The notes under the pieces are model-generated. The model saw nothing but the letters and a program-made list of their open reading frames with translations. It had not been told where the DNA came from and did no database searches. Shown here one piece after another: positions 47,221 through 56,000 of a stretch of 64,000 bases of DNA; positions within the stretch are counted from its first letter, which is position 1; each line of letters begins with the position of its first letter. The position numbers were made by a program, and so were the translations under genes. Source of the DNA: Merdimonas faecis (lineage in GTDB: Bacteria; Bacillota; Clostridia; Lachnospirales; Lachnospiraceae); the NCBI RefSeq assembly GCF_001754075.1, contig NZ_MIEH01000010.1:100270-164269 (forward strand), read 5' to 3'.

Positions 47221-48213
47221 ATGCAGGAATCGAATTTACTAATGTATACGACAGAAGACGGTTTAACAAAAATCGAGGCGACTTTTGTTAACGATACGGT
47301 ATGGCTTTCTGTCGAGCAAATGGCTGAATTGTTTCAAAGAGATAGAAGTGTCATTGGAAAGCATATACGTAATATATTTAAAGAGGGGGAACTGAAAAAG
47401 GAATCAGTATGGGCAAAATTTGCCCATACTGCCGATGATGGGAAAACCTATCAGGTGGATTACTATAATCTAGACGTGATTATATCTGTGGGGTATAGAG
47501 TAAAATCTTTACGTGGTACCCAGTTTAGAATTTGGGCAACGAATATTTTGAAAGAATATATGCAAAAAGGCTTTGCTTTAGATGATGACCGGTTAAAACG
47601 CTTAGGGGGTGGAAACTATTTTGATGAATTATTAGAACGTATTCGTGATATTCGGTCATCAGAAAAGGTTTTTTGGAGAAAAGTGTTGGAGATTTATGCA
47701 ACTAGTATTGATTATGATCCAAGAGCAGAAAGTTCGATTCTTTTCTTTAAACAGGTGCAGAACAAAATGCATTGGGCTGCACATAAGCATACAGCTGCAG
47801 AAGTGATATATCAAAGAGCGGATGCTGAGAAAGAACATATGGGATTAACTTCCTGGCAGGGGAAATCCATAAAGAGAGCAGATGTGGAAATCGCAAAAAA
47901 CTATTTGAATAAAGATGAATTGGATGCATTAAATAAAATTGTTACCGCTTATTTGGATATTGCGGAGGTACATGCATTAAATCATGAGCCTATGTATATG
48001 AAAGACTGGCTGGAAACCATAGATGACTACTTGAAAATGACAAGAAGAGATATACTTAAGACTAAAGGGGCTGTTACACATAAGCAAGCATTAGAAAAAG
48101 CTCATAGTGAGTATGAAAAATATAAGAAAAAACAAGAAGACACATTATCACCAGTAGAACAGGCGTTTATTGAGAGTATAGGTAAATTGAGAAAAATAGA
48201 AGAGAAATATTAA
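47221..48213 (+). CDS. RhuM family protein
   Basis: This 330-residue protein of the RhuM family (named from a Salmonella pathogenicity island gene) has the N-terminal core TVWLSVEQMAELFQRDRSVIG, then YYNLDVIISVGYRVKSLRGTQFRIWAT, a DNA-binding-like helical domain. A C-terminal helical region follows with FFKQVQNKMHWAAHKHTAAEVI and a Lys-rich end. Molecular function is unknown. RhuM genes are often found in genomic islands. The DNA is clearly more AT-rich than the region before 47,100. A perfect 27-nt palindrome lies within the gene at 47405-47431. AGAGG precedes the ATG. Confidence 0.88.
   Translation: MQESNLLMYTTEDGLTKIEATFVNDTVWLSVEQMAELFQRDRSVIGKHIRNIFKEGELKKESVWAKFAHTADDGKTYQVDYYNLDVIISVGYRVKSLRGTQFRIWATNILKEYMQKGFALDDDRLKRLGGGNYFDELLERIRDIRSSEKVFWRKVLEIYATSIDYDPRAESSILFFKQVQNKMHWAAHKHTAAEVIYQRADAEKEHMGLTSWQGKSIKRADVEIAKNYLNKDELDALNKIVTAYLDIAEVHALNHEPMYMKDWLETIDDYLKMTRRDILKTKGAVTHKQALEKAHSEYEKYKKKQEDTLSPVEQAFIESIGKLRKIEEKY
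47405..47431. repeat. Perfect 27-nt palindrome inside the rhuM-like gene
   Basis: CAGTATGGGCAAA (47405-47417) and TTTGCCCATACTG (47419-47431) are exact inverted copies with one base between. It is read through as coding sequence (VWAKFAHTA). Confidence 0.92.
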
Positions 48214-48219
48214 AACTGG

Positions 48220-48246
48220 AATTAGGGAAACGAGGTTTCCCTAATT
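48220..48246 (+). terminator. Perfect hairpin after the rhuM-like gene
   Basis: AATTAGGGAAAC (48220-48231) and GTTTCCCTAATT (48235-48246) form a 12-bp stem with a GAG loop. No T-run follows, so it may be a weak or factor-aided terminator. Confidence 0.6.
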
Positions 48247-48277
48247 GATAGCAAGTTGTAATTTTGGGGGAGGAATA

Positions 48278-48367
48278 ATGCATAATGAAGAAAAAACTTT
48301 TCGTTTTTCCATGAGAAAGCCATTTAAATATAAAAATTTTTTAGAAGAAAAAGAAAGAGGGAAATGA
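48278..48367 (+). CDS. Short ORF (29 aa) upstream of the winged-helix gene
   Basis: The ATG at 48278 follows a very strong site (GGGGGAGGA, 5 nt spacing). It encodes 29 residues, mostly charged (MHNEEKTFRFSMRKPFKYKN at its start). Its stop overlaps the next ATG as ATGA, so it may act as a translational coupler or leader peptide, or be the remnant of a longer gene. No family is recognised. Confidence 0.55.
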   Translation: MHNEEKTFRFSMRKPFKYKNFLEEKERGK

Positions 48368-48732
48368 TTAATCGCAATAGAAGGCTTGAAATCTTATCGC
48401 ACGTCCAACCGTCGGTGCAGAAATCGAAGAATTGGCGATTCCCTAAAAGAATTGCATTTGACCGAGGGAAGAAATACCGGATTTCAGAATGTGCCAAAAA
48501 AGGAGCCAAAAAAGGAGCCGAAAAAGAGCTGAAAAAGGGAGCTGAAAGAAAACAGATAATGCTAGAACTTTTGTCTGAATATCTAATCATGACTCAAACA
48601 GACCTCATAGATAAATGGGAATTAACCAGAAAGCAGATTCAAACGGATATTAAGGAATTGAGAAATGAAGGCATTTTAGAACGCAAAGGCTCTAATAGAA
48701 ATGGCTATTGGATTATAAAAAGAATGGATTAA
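48364..48732 (+). CDS. Winged-helix DNA-binding fragment
   Basis: This 122-residue protein has a basic linker with the repeated element KKGAKKGAEKELKKGAERKQ, followed by a winged helix (TQTDLIDKWELTRKQIQTDIKELRNEGILERKGSNRNGYWIIKR). The C-terminal part resembles the end of AlbA_2/ATP-binding transcriptional regulators (RecG-C-like), whose N-terminal catalytic domain is absent. It may therefore be a truncated remnant or a small standalone regulator. The first 40 residues match nothing recognised. It is AT-rich like the rhuM-like gene. Confidence 0.6.
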   Translation: MINRNRRLEILSHVQPSVQKSKNWRFPKRIAFDRGKKYRISECAKKGAKKGAEKELKKGAERKQIMLELLSEYLIMTQTDLIDKWELTRKQIQTDIKELRNEGILERKGSNRNGYWIIKRMD

Positions 48733-48760
48733 TCATTAACAAATAGAAGGATAAATCATC

Positions 48761-49033
48761 ATGGATCATTTTGAATTAGTATCAGAATACAAACCAACCG
48801 GCGACCAGCCCCAGGCGATCGAGGCTTTAGTCAAAGGTTTTAAGGAAGGAAACCAGTGCGAGACCCTTTTAGGTGTCACTGGCTCCGGTAAAACCTTCAC
48901 GATGGCAAATGTCATCCAGCAACTGAATAAACCGACGCTTATCATTGCTCATAACAAAACTCTGGCGGCACAGCTCTACGGCGAGTTCAAGGAATTCTTC
49001 CCGAACAATGCCGTAGAGTATTTCGTCTCCTAG
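48761..49033 (+). pseudogene. uvrB: Excinuclease ABC subunit B, N-terminal fragment interrupted by mobile element
   Basis: The first 90 codons of UvrB are intact: [20 protein letters not shown], Walker A GVTGSGKT (38-45), [20 protein letters not shown], and [13 protein letters not shown]. The family continues with YYDYYQPEAY, but here a TAG follows directly and the homology stops at about 49033. UvrB is normally about 660 residues, so the damage-recognition beta-hairpin (which starts in the missing YYDYYQPE part), helicase motifs and UvrC-contact domain are all missing. The rest may lie past the right edge, at the far end of the element. Base composition returns to that of the core genome in this fragment, between two AT-rich stretches. 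Confidence 0.9.
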
Positions 49034-49197
49034 TGTGCCGGAGCCGGAAAATGGGGGATATCTGGTGTTATTTGGCTCTGATTTGTCCATATTTTGTGGA
49101 GGGAACAGGATGGAATAGACTAGATGATATCATGTGGACAAAAAGATTTTGTGACTTTTTGCAGGGAGAATTCGTAATAAGAAAGAGGTAATATAAA

Positions 49198-50411
49198 ATG
49201 AAATATAATTCTGGAGAAGCACGCAGACCGGCTGTATTTGTAAGTTCTACTTGTTATGATTTAAAGCAAATAAGACAGGATATAAGAGATTTTATAGAAG
49301 ACGATTTAGGATATGAGGCTATATTATCGGAATATGATTCCTTTCCTATTGATCCCGACAAGGATACTATTAACAATTGTCTCAGAGTAGTAGAGCAAAG
49401 AGCTGATATAATGGTGCTCATCGTTGGCGGAAGATATGGATATATAACAGATCATGGAAATAAATCAATTACTAATTTAGAATATTTAAGGGCAAAATCA
49501 AAAGGTATTCCAATATTTGTTTTCGTAGATAGAAAAGTTATAGATATTCTTCCAATATGGAAAAAAAATAAAACAGCAGATTTTTCAAATGTTGTGGATT
49601 CTTCTAAAATCTTTGAGTTCGTTGATTTATTAAGGAATAAAGACAGCAACTGGGTTCACGAGTTTAATACGGGAAAAGATATTAAAAATTGCCTAAAAAA
49701 ACAACTGGCATATCTAGTTAATGATAGTTTATATTAAGACGTCGTTTAAATAAAGAAGGGGTATCATTTAAAATATTACAATACTCAGGAAAAGTATTTG
49801 AATTATCTATTGAAAAACCGGATTTTTGGGAATATCTTCTATTTGCCGCAGCACTGAAAGATAATATCGAAAAACTGGATGATTTACGATATGATATGAA
49901 ATATGGTATTTCTTTTGAGAAAACTGTTCAATATAGTGAACCTCAAGAAATTTTAGATTTTGTAGAATTGAAATGTAATGAACTAATTAATAGGAGCAGG
50001 TTACTTGGTATAGTGATCAATAAAGCATTTCAAGAAGCCATTGGAGAACCTGGGAAACCGGGAAATGCAGAATATATAATTTATGTGGCAGAAAAATTAA
50101 TTGAAGTATATAAAAGTATTCATATGTGGTCTTTAGAATTTAAGAATATTGTTGTGCCAGAGGTATTTCAGAAATTGCTTGATTATGCTTCGGAGTTAAG
50201 TAAATCTATTATTGAAGATATTGAACATTTTATTGAGGATTATGATAAGAGAATAAATGAAGCGGTTAATGGATTAGAAGAAAGCTCTAAAAAGGAGAGT
50301 TTGTCATTTTCGCTTACTTTACGAAGTCCAGATATGACTAAAATCGATTCAGAAATTCATCGATTATTGAGTTTGTTGTCAACAGAAAATATTCAATCTG
50401 GTATGAGTTAA
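49198..50411 (+). pseudogene. DUF4062 domain protein gene, split by a frameshift
   Basis: Frame 1 encodes residues 1-179, starting RRPAVFVSSTCYDLKQIRQD with the DUF4062 hallmark (VFVSST, SEYDSFP, ADIMVLIVGGRYG). It stops at 49735. Another frame then continues without a gap of coding: LRRRLNKEGVSF, then IEKPDFWEYLLFAAALKDNIE, up to 50411. Adding one T in TATTAAGA would join both parts into about 404 residues, a usual family length. DUF4062 is a TIR/Toll-like Rossmann domain often at the N terminus of putative immune proteins. The cause may be mutation or a sequencing error. The gene is AT-rich compared with parA and is probably cargo. Confidence 0.8.
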
Positions 50412-50421
50412 AAAAGAATTT

Positions 50422-50931
50422 ATGAAAAAAAGAGTAAAATTATGGAAAAGAATTTCTCCGAGATTCAAAAATACTAAGCCATTTAGTCCTCAATTATATT
50501 CTCCACGTGAAAAGGTGCAAAATTATATCTGGATTTTTAAAATTGGGGATCCAGATGACAAACCATCTGTACCACACGGACATGCAAAGGATGTGGGATA
50601 TAGATTGGATGTTTGGACTGGGAACATTTATCCCGCAGGAAAAGAAAGAAAAAATAGTATAGGCAAACTAAAGAAAAAGGAACTTCGTAAATTATATGCT
50701 GATCAGGGGTTTATAGACTTTGCAAAGAAGCAAATTGAATGGTATAGAGAAACATATCCACATATTAATTTTTATGTTCCAGAGTGGTTTGTGTTAAAGA
50801 GTGAACAACCGAAATTAATTGTAAAGTCTAAAGAAAAGCAAAGTAGTACATTTATATTTATAGGAAAGGCTTTTATCAATCAATATAGTTCACACATAGT
50901 AAGATATACAAACACGAAACCAGGCCAATAA
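50422..50931 (+). CDS. Unknown 169-residue protein, partner of the DUF4062 gene
   Basis: I do not recognise a family. The protein is basic and soluble, without membrane segments. It has a central block DDKPSVPHGHAKDVGYRLDV and VWTGNIYPAGKERKN with a His-rich PHGHA, then GKLKKKELRKLYADQGF and a Trp/Tyr-rich YRETYPHINFYVPEWF. The His pair and the acidic residues nearby could be a nuclease-like site, but this is a guess. It starts 10 bases after the DUF4062 gene with only a weak ribosome site, which suggests a two-gene unit. AT content is high, as in its neighbour. Confidence 0.65.
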   Translation: MKKRVKLWKRISPRFKNTKPFSPQLYSPREKVQNYIWIFKIGDPDDKPSVPHGHAKDVGYRLDVWTGNIYPAGKERKNSIGKLKKKELRKLYADQGFIDFAKKQIEWYRETYPHINFYVPEWFVLKSEQPKLIVKSKEKQSSTFIFIGKAFINQYSSHIVRYTNTKPGQ

Positions 50932-50955
50932 TAATTCAGAATACAGAAATTACAT

Positions 50956-50997
50956 AGCCGGAAGGTTTTCAATTTACGAAAATTTTCCGGCTTTTTT
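50956..50997 (+). terminator. Intrinsic terminator after the DUF4062 unit
   Basis: AGCCGGAA (50956-50963) pairs with TTCCGGCT (50985-50992); the inner TTTTC/GAAAA also pairs, and a T-run follows. Confidence 0.85.
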
Positions 50998-51074
50998 CAT
51001 GCCCATTTTTATACATAGCCATTTCCCTACACAGGAAGATGGCTATTAAATTTTTAGGAAAGGAGGAAACCGTT

Positions 51075-51902
51075 ATGGCGAATTGCAAAGTGATTGCGAT
51101 TGCCAACCAGAAAGGCGGAACAGGGAAAACCACTACCACCGTCAATTTAGGGATCGGACTTGCCAGAGAAGGGAAAAAGGTTTTTCTGGTGGACGCTGAT
51201 CCACAGGGCGATCTGACAACCTCACTGGGATGGCCGGAGCAGGATAATCTTTCTGTGACACTTGCCACACAGTTAGAGGGGATTGTGGCTGACCGGGAAA
51301 TGGATAGCCACGCCGGGATTTTACACCATGAAGAAGGCGTCGATCTGATCCCGTCCAATATTGAACTGGCAGGACTGGAAGTTATGCTTGTCAATGCCAT
51401 GAGCCGGGAACTCACTCTGAAAAACTATCTCAATGAAGTGAAAAGAGGATACGACTATGTGCTGATTGACTGTATGCCGAGTTTAGGTATGCTGACGATT
51501 AATGCACTGGCAGCGTCTGACAGTGTGATTGTACCGGTACAGGCCCAGTATCTTCCAGCAAAGGGAATGACACAGCTCATGAAAACAATCGGTAAGGTAC
51601 AAAGACAGATCAATCCGGCGTTGAAGGTGGATGGTGTTCTTTTGACACTTGCGGATATGCGGACCAATCTGGCTCGTGTGACCGCAGAGAGTATCCGGCA
51701 GAATTACGGGAGAATGGTTAAGGTTTATCAGACTGTCATTCCGGTTGGCGTGAAAGCAGCGGAAACAAGTGCCGCAGGACAGAGCATTTACAGCTATGAC
51801 AAAAACAGTACAGTAGCAAAAGCCTATGCGTCATTTACAAGGGAGGTGGTACGGGATGGCGAAAGGCAGAGAAATAAAACTGCCCCTTCCCGCAGCAGAT
51901 GA
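51075..51902 (+). CDS. parA: ParA family ATPase of the element
   Basis: This 275-residue ParA ATPase, probably for segregation or maintenance of the circular form of the element, has the deviant Walker A KGGTGKTTT (in ANQKGGTGKTT), the Walker A' VDADPQGDLT and Walker B DYVLIDCMPSLG. The ATG at 51075 follows AAAGGAGG by about 9 nt; an ATG at 51039 lacks a ribosome site. It overlaps parB by 47 bases. Base composition is higher in GC than the cargo before it, consistent with the start of the element backbone. Confidence 0.95.
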   Translation: MANCKVIAIANQKGGTGKTTTTVNLGIGLAREGKKVFLVDADPQGDLTTSLGWPEQDNLSVTLATQLEGIVADREMDSHAGILHHEEGVDLIPSNIELAGLEVMLVNAMSRELTLKNYLNEVKRGYDYVLIDCMPSLGMLTINALAASDSVIVPVQAQYLPAKGMTQLMKTIGKVQRQINPALKVDGVLLTLADMRTNLARVTAESIRQNYGRMVKVYQTVIPVGVKAAETSAAGQSIYSYDKNSTVAKAYASFTREVVRDGERQRNKTAPSRSR

Positions 51903-52788
51903 TCTGTTCAGTACGCAGGAGGAACGTGACGAGGCGAAACGGGAGTTTATCGCAGATATTCCTCTGACAGAGATCAGCGACTTTCCTGACCATCCGTATA
52001 AGGTAAAGCAGGATGAAAGTATGCTGGAGCTGGCGGCAAGTATCCGGGAAAAAGGCGTGGTCAATCCTGCTCTGGTGCGCCCGAAACCGGAAGGCGGTTA
52101 TGAAATGGTGGCAGGACACCGGAGAAAATTCGCCAGTGAGCTTGCCGGGAAAACGAATATGCCCTGTATTGTGCGAAATCTGACAGATGACGAGGCTACG
52201 ATCATCATGGTGGACTCGAACCTGCAAAGGGAGAAAGTCTTACCGTCAGAAAAAGCCTTTGCCTATAAGATGAAACTGGACGCAATGAAACGGCAAGGAC
52301 AACGGACAGACTTAACTTCTACCCCAGTGGAGCAGAAGTTATCAAAGTATTCAGTTGAGATTTTAGGAGAGGTTGTTGGAGAAAGTAGAAGTCAAATACA
52401 AAGATATATCCGCCTAACCGAACTCATTCCACCTATTCTGGATATGGTGGATGAGGGAAAGATTGCCATGCGTCCGGCAGTAGAGCTGTCTTACCTGCCG
52501 AAAGAGCAACAGCAGATACTTTTTGACACCATGGAACTGGAAGATTGTACCCCCAGCCACGCACAGGCAATCAAAATGCGGAAGTTTGCGGAGGCGGGAA
52601 AGCTGAATGAAGATGTGATCCTGTCGATTATGACTGAGGAAAAGCCGAACCAGGTGGAGCAGTTTAAAATCCCGAAAAAGAGGATTGACAAATATTTCTC
52701 TCCGGGAACTACGCCAAAGCAGATGGAGGACACGATCATTAAGGCACTGGAACTGTACCGCAGACGGGAGAGAGGACGGGAGAGATAA
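51856..52788 (+). CDS. parB: ParB family partition protein of the element
   Basis: This 310-residue ParB-like protein has the N-terminal ParB/Srx nuclease-like core (IPLTEISDFPDHPYKV, ELAASIREKGVVNPALVRP, YEMVAGHRRKFASELAG, VDSNLQREKVLPSEKA). A helix-turn-helix DNA-binding region follows (EVVGESRSQIQRYIRLTELIP). The start lies within parA after AGGTGGT, giving translational coupling. Its centromere-like sites were not identified in the window. Confidence 0.94.
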   Translation: MAKGREIKLPLPAADDLFSTQEERDEAKREFIADIPLTEISDFPDHPYKVKQDESMLELAASIREKGVVNPALVRPKPEGGYEMVAGHRRKFASELAGKTNMPCIVRNLTDDEATIIMVDSNLQREKVLPSEKAFAYKMKLDAMKRQGQRTDLTSTPVEQKLSKYSVEILGEVVGESRSQIQRYIRLTELIPPILDMVDEGKIAMRPAVELSYLPKEQQQILFDTMELEDCTPSHAQAIKMRKFAEAGKLNEDVILSIMTEEKPNQVEQFKIPKKRIDKYFSPGTTPKQMEDTIIKALELYRRRERGRER

Positions 52789-52952
52789 GAGGACACCAGG
52801 GGGAAAGTGGGTTCCTATGTGGCTTTCCAGTTTTCCCGATTTTCTGGTTTCCCCTCCCCACACCCTACCCCTTCCGGATTACCAGCAGTTTACCAGCCGA
52901 AAAAAGAATAAGGAGCCGGTGGCTATCCACATTCCGCCGGATCAGTACCCAG

Positions 52953-52979
52953 CCCTGCCAGCAAGCAGGGATTTTTTTA
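52953..52979 (+). terminator. Intrinsic terminator after parB
   Basis: CCCTGC (52953-52958) pairs with GCAGGG (52965-52970) and is followed by ATTTTTTTA. It lies about 35 bases before the surface protein start, so that gene either has its own promoter or relies on read-through. Confidence 0.75.
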
Positions 52980-53015
52980 TGTGGGCCGAAAGGCTCAGAA
53001 ATGGAGGAGAATGAA

Positions 53016-56000
53016 GTGAAGAAAATCAAACAGTTATTCAGGAAAGGAGTCGCATTGGCACTGGCGGCGGTCACGACACTGTCCGTCCTTCCGGCTGCCA
53101 CGGTATCGGCTGCGTCCCAGCGGGCAACGATCACATTCGCTTACTGCTATGACGGGAACGGGAATACCATCCGTTATCAGCAGACGGCGTCTCATAACGG
53201 AATTACGTTCAGCCATGCGGGAGAGGCCAGAACCCGGATCTATGCAGACGGGGATAATGCCTACTGTATCGAGCCGGGAATCTCCCTGCATACCGGGAAC
53301 ACACTGGAGAAGGACGCTTCTGTGGTGTGGAACAACTTAGGAAAGGCGAAACAGGACGCTGTAAATCTTGCCCTGCTGTATGGCGCGCAGGGCAGCATGG
53401 GCAGTCTGTCTGGCACGGAAGATGAGAAAGTCCTTGCGACACAGATGGTCATCTGGGAGATCGTGACCGGGTGCAGGAATGCCAGCGCCCCGTATGCTCA
53501 GACGGACGCCAAATTTTATAACAGCCTTTGCGTAGGCGGGGCGAACAGCGGGATAGCGGGGGCCTATCAGCAGATAATTTCCGGTATGGTCAGCCACGGA
53601 ACCATCCCCAGCTTTGCGTCCGGAAGTACAGACAGCGCCCCCCAGGAACTGAAATGGGACGGCAAACAGTATGTGCTGAAACTGACAGACAGCAACGGCG
53701 TTCTGTCAAAATTCAATTTCACATCATCCAACAGTGATGTGAAACTCAGCACGTCCGGAAATACACTGACCATCACATCCAGTAAAGCGATTGCCGGGAA
53801 CGTGCAGTTATCCGCAACCAAGAAGATCCCCACCGTGAGCAGCAGCGCCAAGCTGATCGCCTATGGAGATCCGTCTTTACAGGATATTGTCACGGGCGTG
53901 GAGAATACCGCAGCCGTGAAAGCATATCTGAATGTGAAAATCCCTTATGGGCATATCCAGATTGTGAAAACTTCCGAGGACGGTGTGGTGGCCGGATTGA
54001 AATTCCAGATCACGGGAAACGGGATTGACCAGACCGTTACCACCGGAGAGGATGGAACGATCAAGGTGGAGAACCTTCAGCCGGGAACCTATACGGTAAC
54101 GGAGCTGACGGAGAACCGGTATGAACCGCAGAAAGCGCAGACAGTGGAGGTCAAAGGCGGGGAAACCGCTGCGGTGGATTTTTCCAATATCCTCAAGCGT
54201 GGAGATTTGAAAGTGACCAAGACTTCTGAGGACGGCCTGGTGGAAGGCATGAAGTTCCATCTCTACGGAACCTCTCTTTCCGGTATTCCGGTGGATGAGT
54301 ATGCGGTTACGGACAGCGCAGGTGTTGCCATGTTTTCTGATATTCTGATCTCCGGCGATACGCCCTATACGCTGGAGGAAGTGGAGACAGCAGACCGGTA
54401 TGTGGTTCCGGCGGACCAGAGCGTGACGGTCAACTGGAATGAAGTGACCAACGCTACCGTCCATAACGTGCTGAAAAAGTTCCGGGTAACCGTCGCAAAG
54501 ACAGACCGGGAGACAGGAACCCCGCAGGGAGACGCTACGCTGGCAGGCGCAGTATACGGGATTTATGACGGGGATACGCTGATCGACACTTACACCACAG
54601 ACGGCAACGGCAGTTTTACCACGAAATATTATGTGTGTGGAGACAACTGGACAATCCGGGAGATCAGCCCGTCCGAAGGGTATCTGCTGGATGAGACTTC
54701 CTACCATGTGGGAGCGGAGGCAACCCTTTATACGGTAGAGCTGAACGATACTTCCAATGATGTGACGGAACAGGTTATCAAGGGAAGAATTTCTATCATC
54801 AAGCACACGGATGACGGAAGTACGCAGATCGAAACACCGGAGGAAGGCGCAGAGTTCCAAGTGTATTTAAAGAGTGCAGGCAACTATGACAGCGCAAAGG
54901 ACAGCGAGCGGGATACGCTGGTGTGTGATGAGAACGGATATGCCGAGACGAAAGACCTGCCTTATGGCATTTATACGGTACACCAGACAAAAGGCTGGGA
55001 AGGCCGGGAGATGATCGGAGACTTTGATGTGTATATCAGCAGTGACGGAGAAGTTTACCGCTACCTCATCAACAACCGCCTGTTTGAATCCTATATCAAA
55101 GTAGTCAAGAAAGACGCAGAAACGGGAAACACCATCCCCCTTGCGGGAGCCGGGTTCCAGATCTATGACGAATCCGGGAACCTTGTGACCATGCAGTATA
55201 CCTATCCGGAAGTCACAAAGCTGGATACTTTCTATACCGGAAGTGACGGTTATCTGATCACACCGGAGGTACTGCCTTATGGAAATTACACATTAGTGGA
55301 GGTACAGGCTCCTTATGGGTATGTACTGGACAGTACGCCGGTTCCATTTACAGTATCTGAGGAACAGTCCGGGGAGGACAGCGGAGTGACTGTGATCACG
55401 GTGGAAAAAGAGGATATGCCGCAGAAAGGCAAGATCCTTGTGAGCAAAACCGGCGAGGAATTTTCTTCTGTGCAGGTGTCCGGAGACGGTGTGGTGGACA
55501 AAGACGGGAACCTTGCGGAAGGCGAGAATATTTACACGCCTGTTTATGCAGTAACCGGGCAGGCCGGGGCGGTATATGAAGTGATCGCCGCCGAGGACAT
55601 TGTGACGCCGGACGGAACCGTGCGGGCAAACGCCGGGGATGTGGTGGATACCATTACCACAGATGAGGAAGGCAAGGCAGAGACAAAAGAACTGTATCTG
55701 GGAAAATACCAGATCGTGGAAAAGACAGCGCCGGACGGTCTGGTGCTGAATACAGAAACCCATGAGGTGGAGCTGACCTATGCCGGACAGGAGGTATCTG
55801 TAACAGAAGCGGACACCGCTTTCTATAATGAGCGGCAGAAAGTGACGGTTGACCTCACAAAGACACTGGAACAGGATGAGATCTTTGGAATCGGAAATGC
55901 GGGAGAAATCCAGAACGTAGCCTTTGGACTGTATGCCGCAGAGGATCTGACAGCAGCGGACGGTTCCGTGATCCCGGCGGACGGTCTGATCGAGATCGTG

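Noticed and set aside
48761..49033. A complete short gene rather than a broken uvrB
   Set aside because: The 90 residues match UvrB exactly up to a mid-domain point, and the family needs a further 570 residues, so a natural short form is unlikely.
52817..53014. A 65-codon frame starting MWLSSFPDFLV before the surface protein
   Set aside because: It is proline-rich, weakly preceded by a ribosome site, and runs through the parB terminator hairpin. It could be a small real gene but evidence is too thin.
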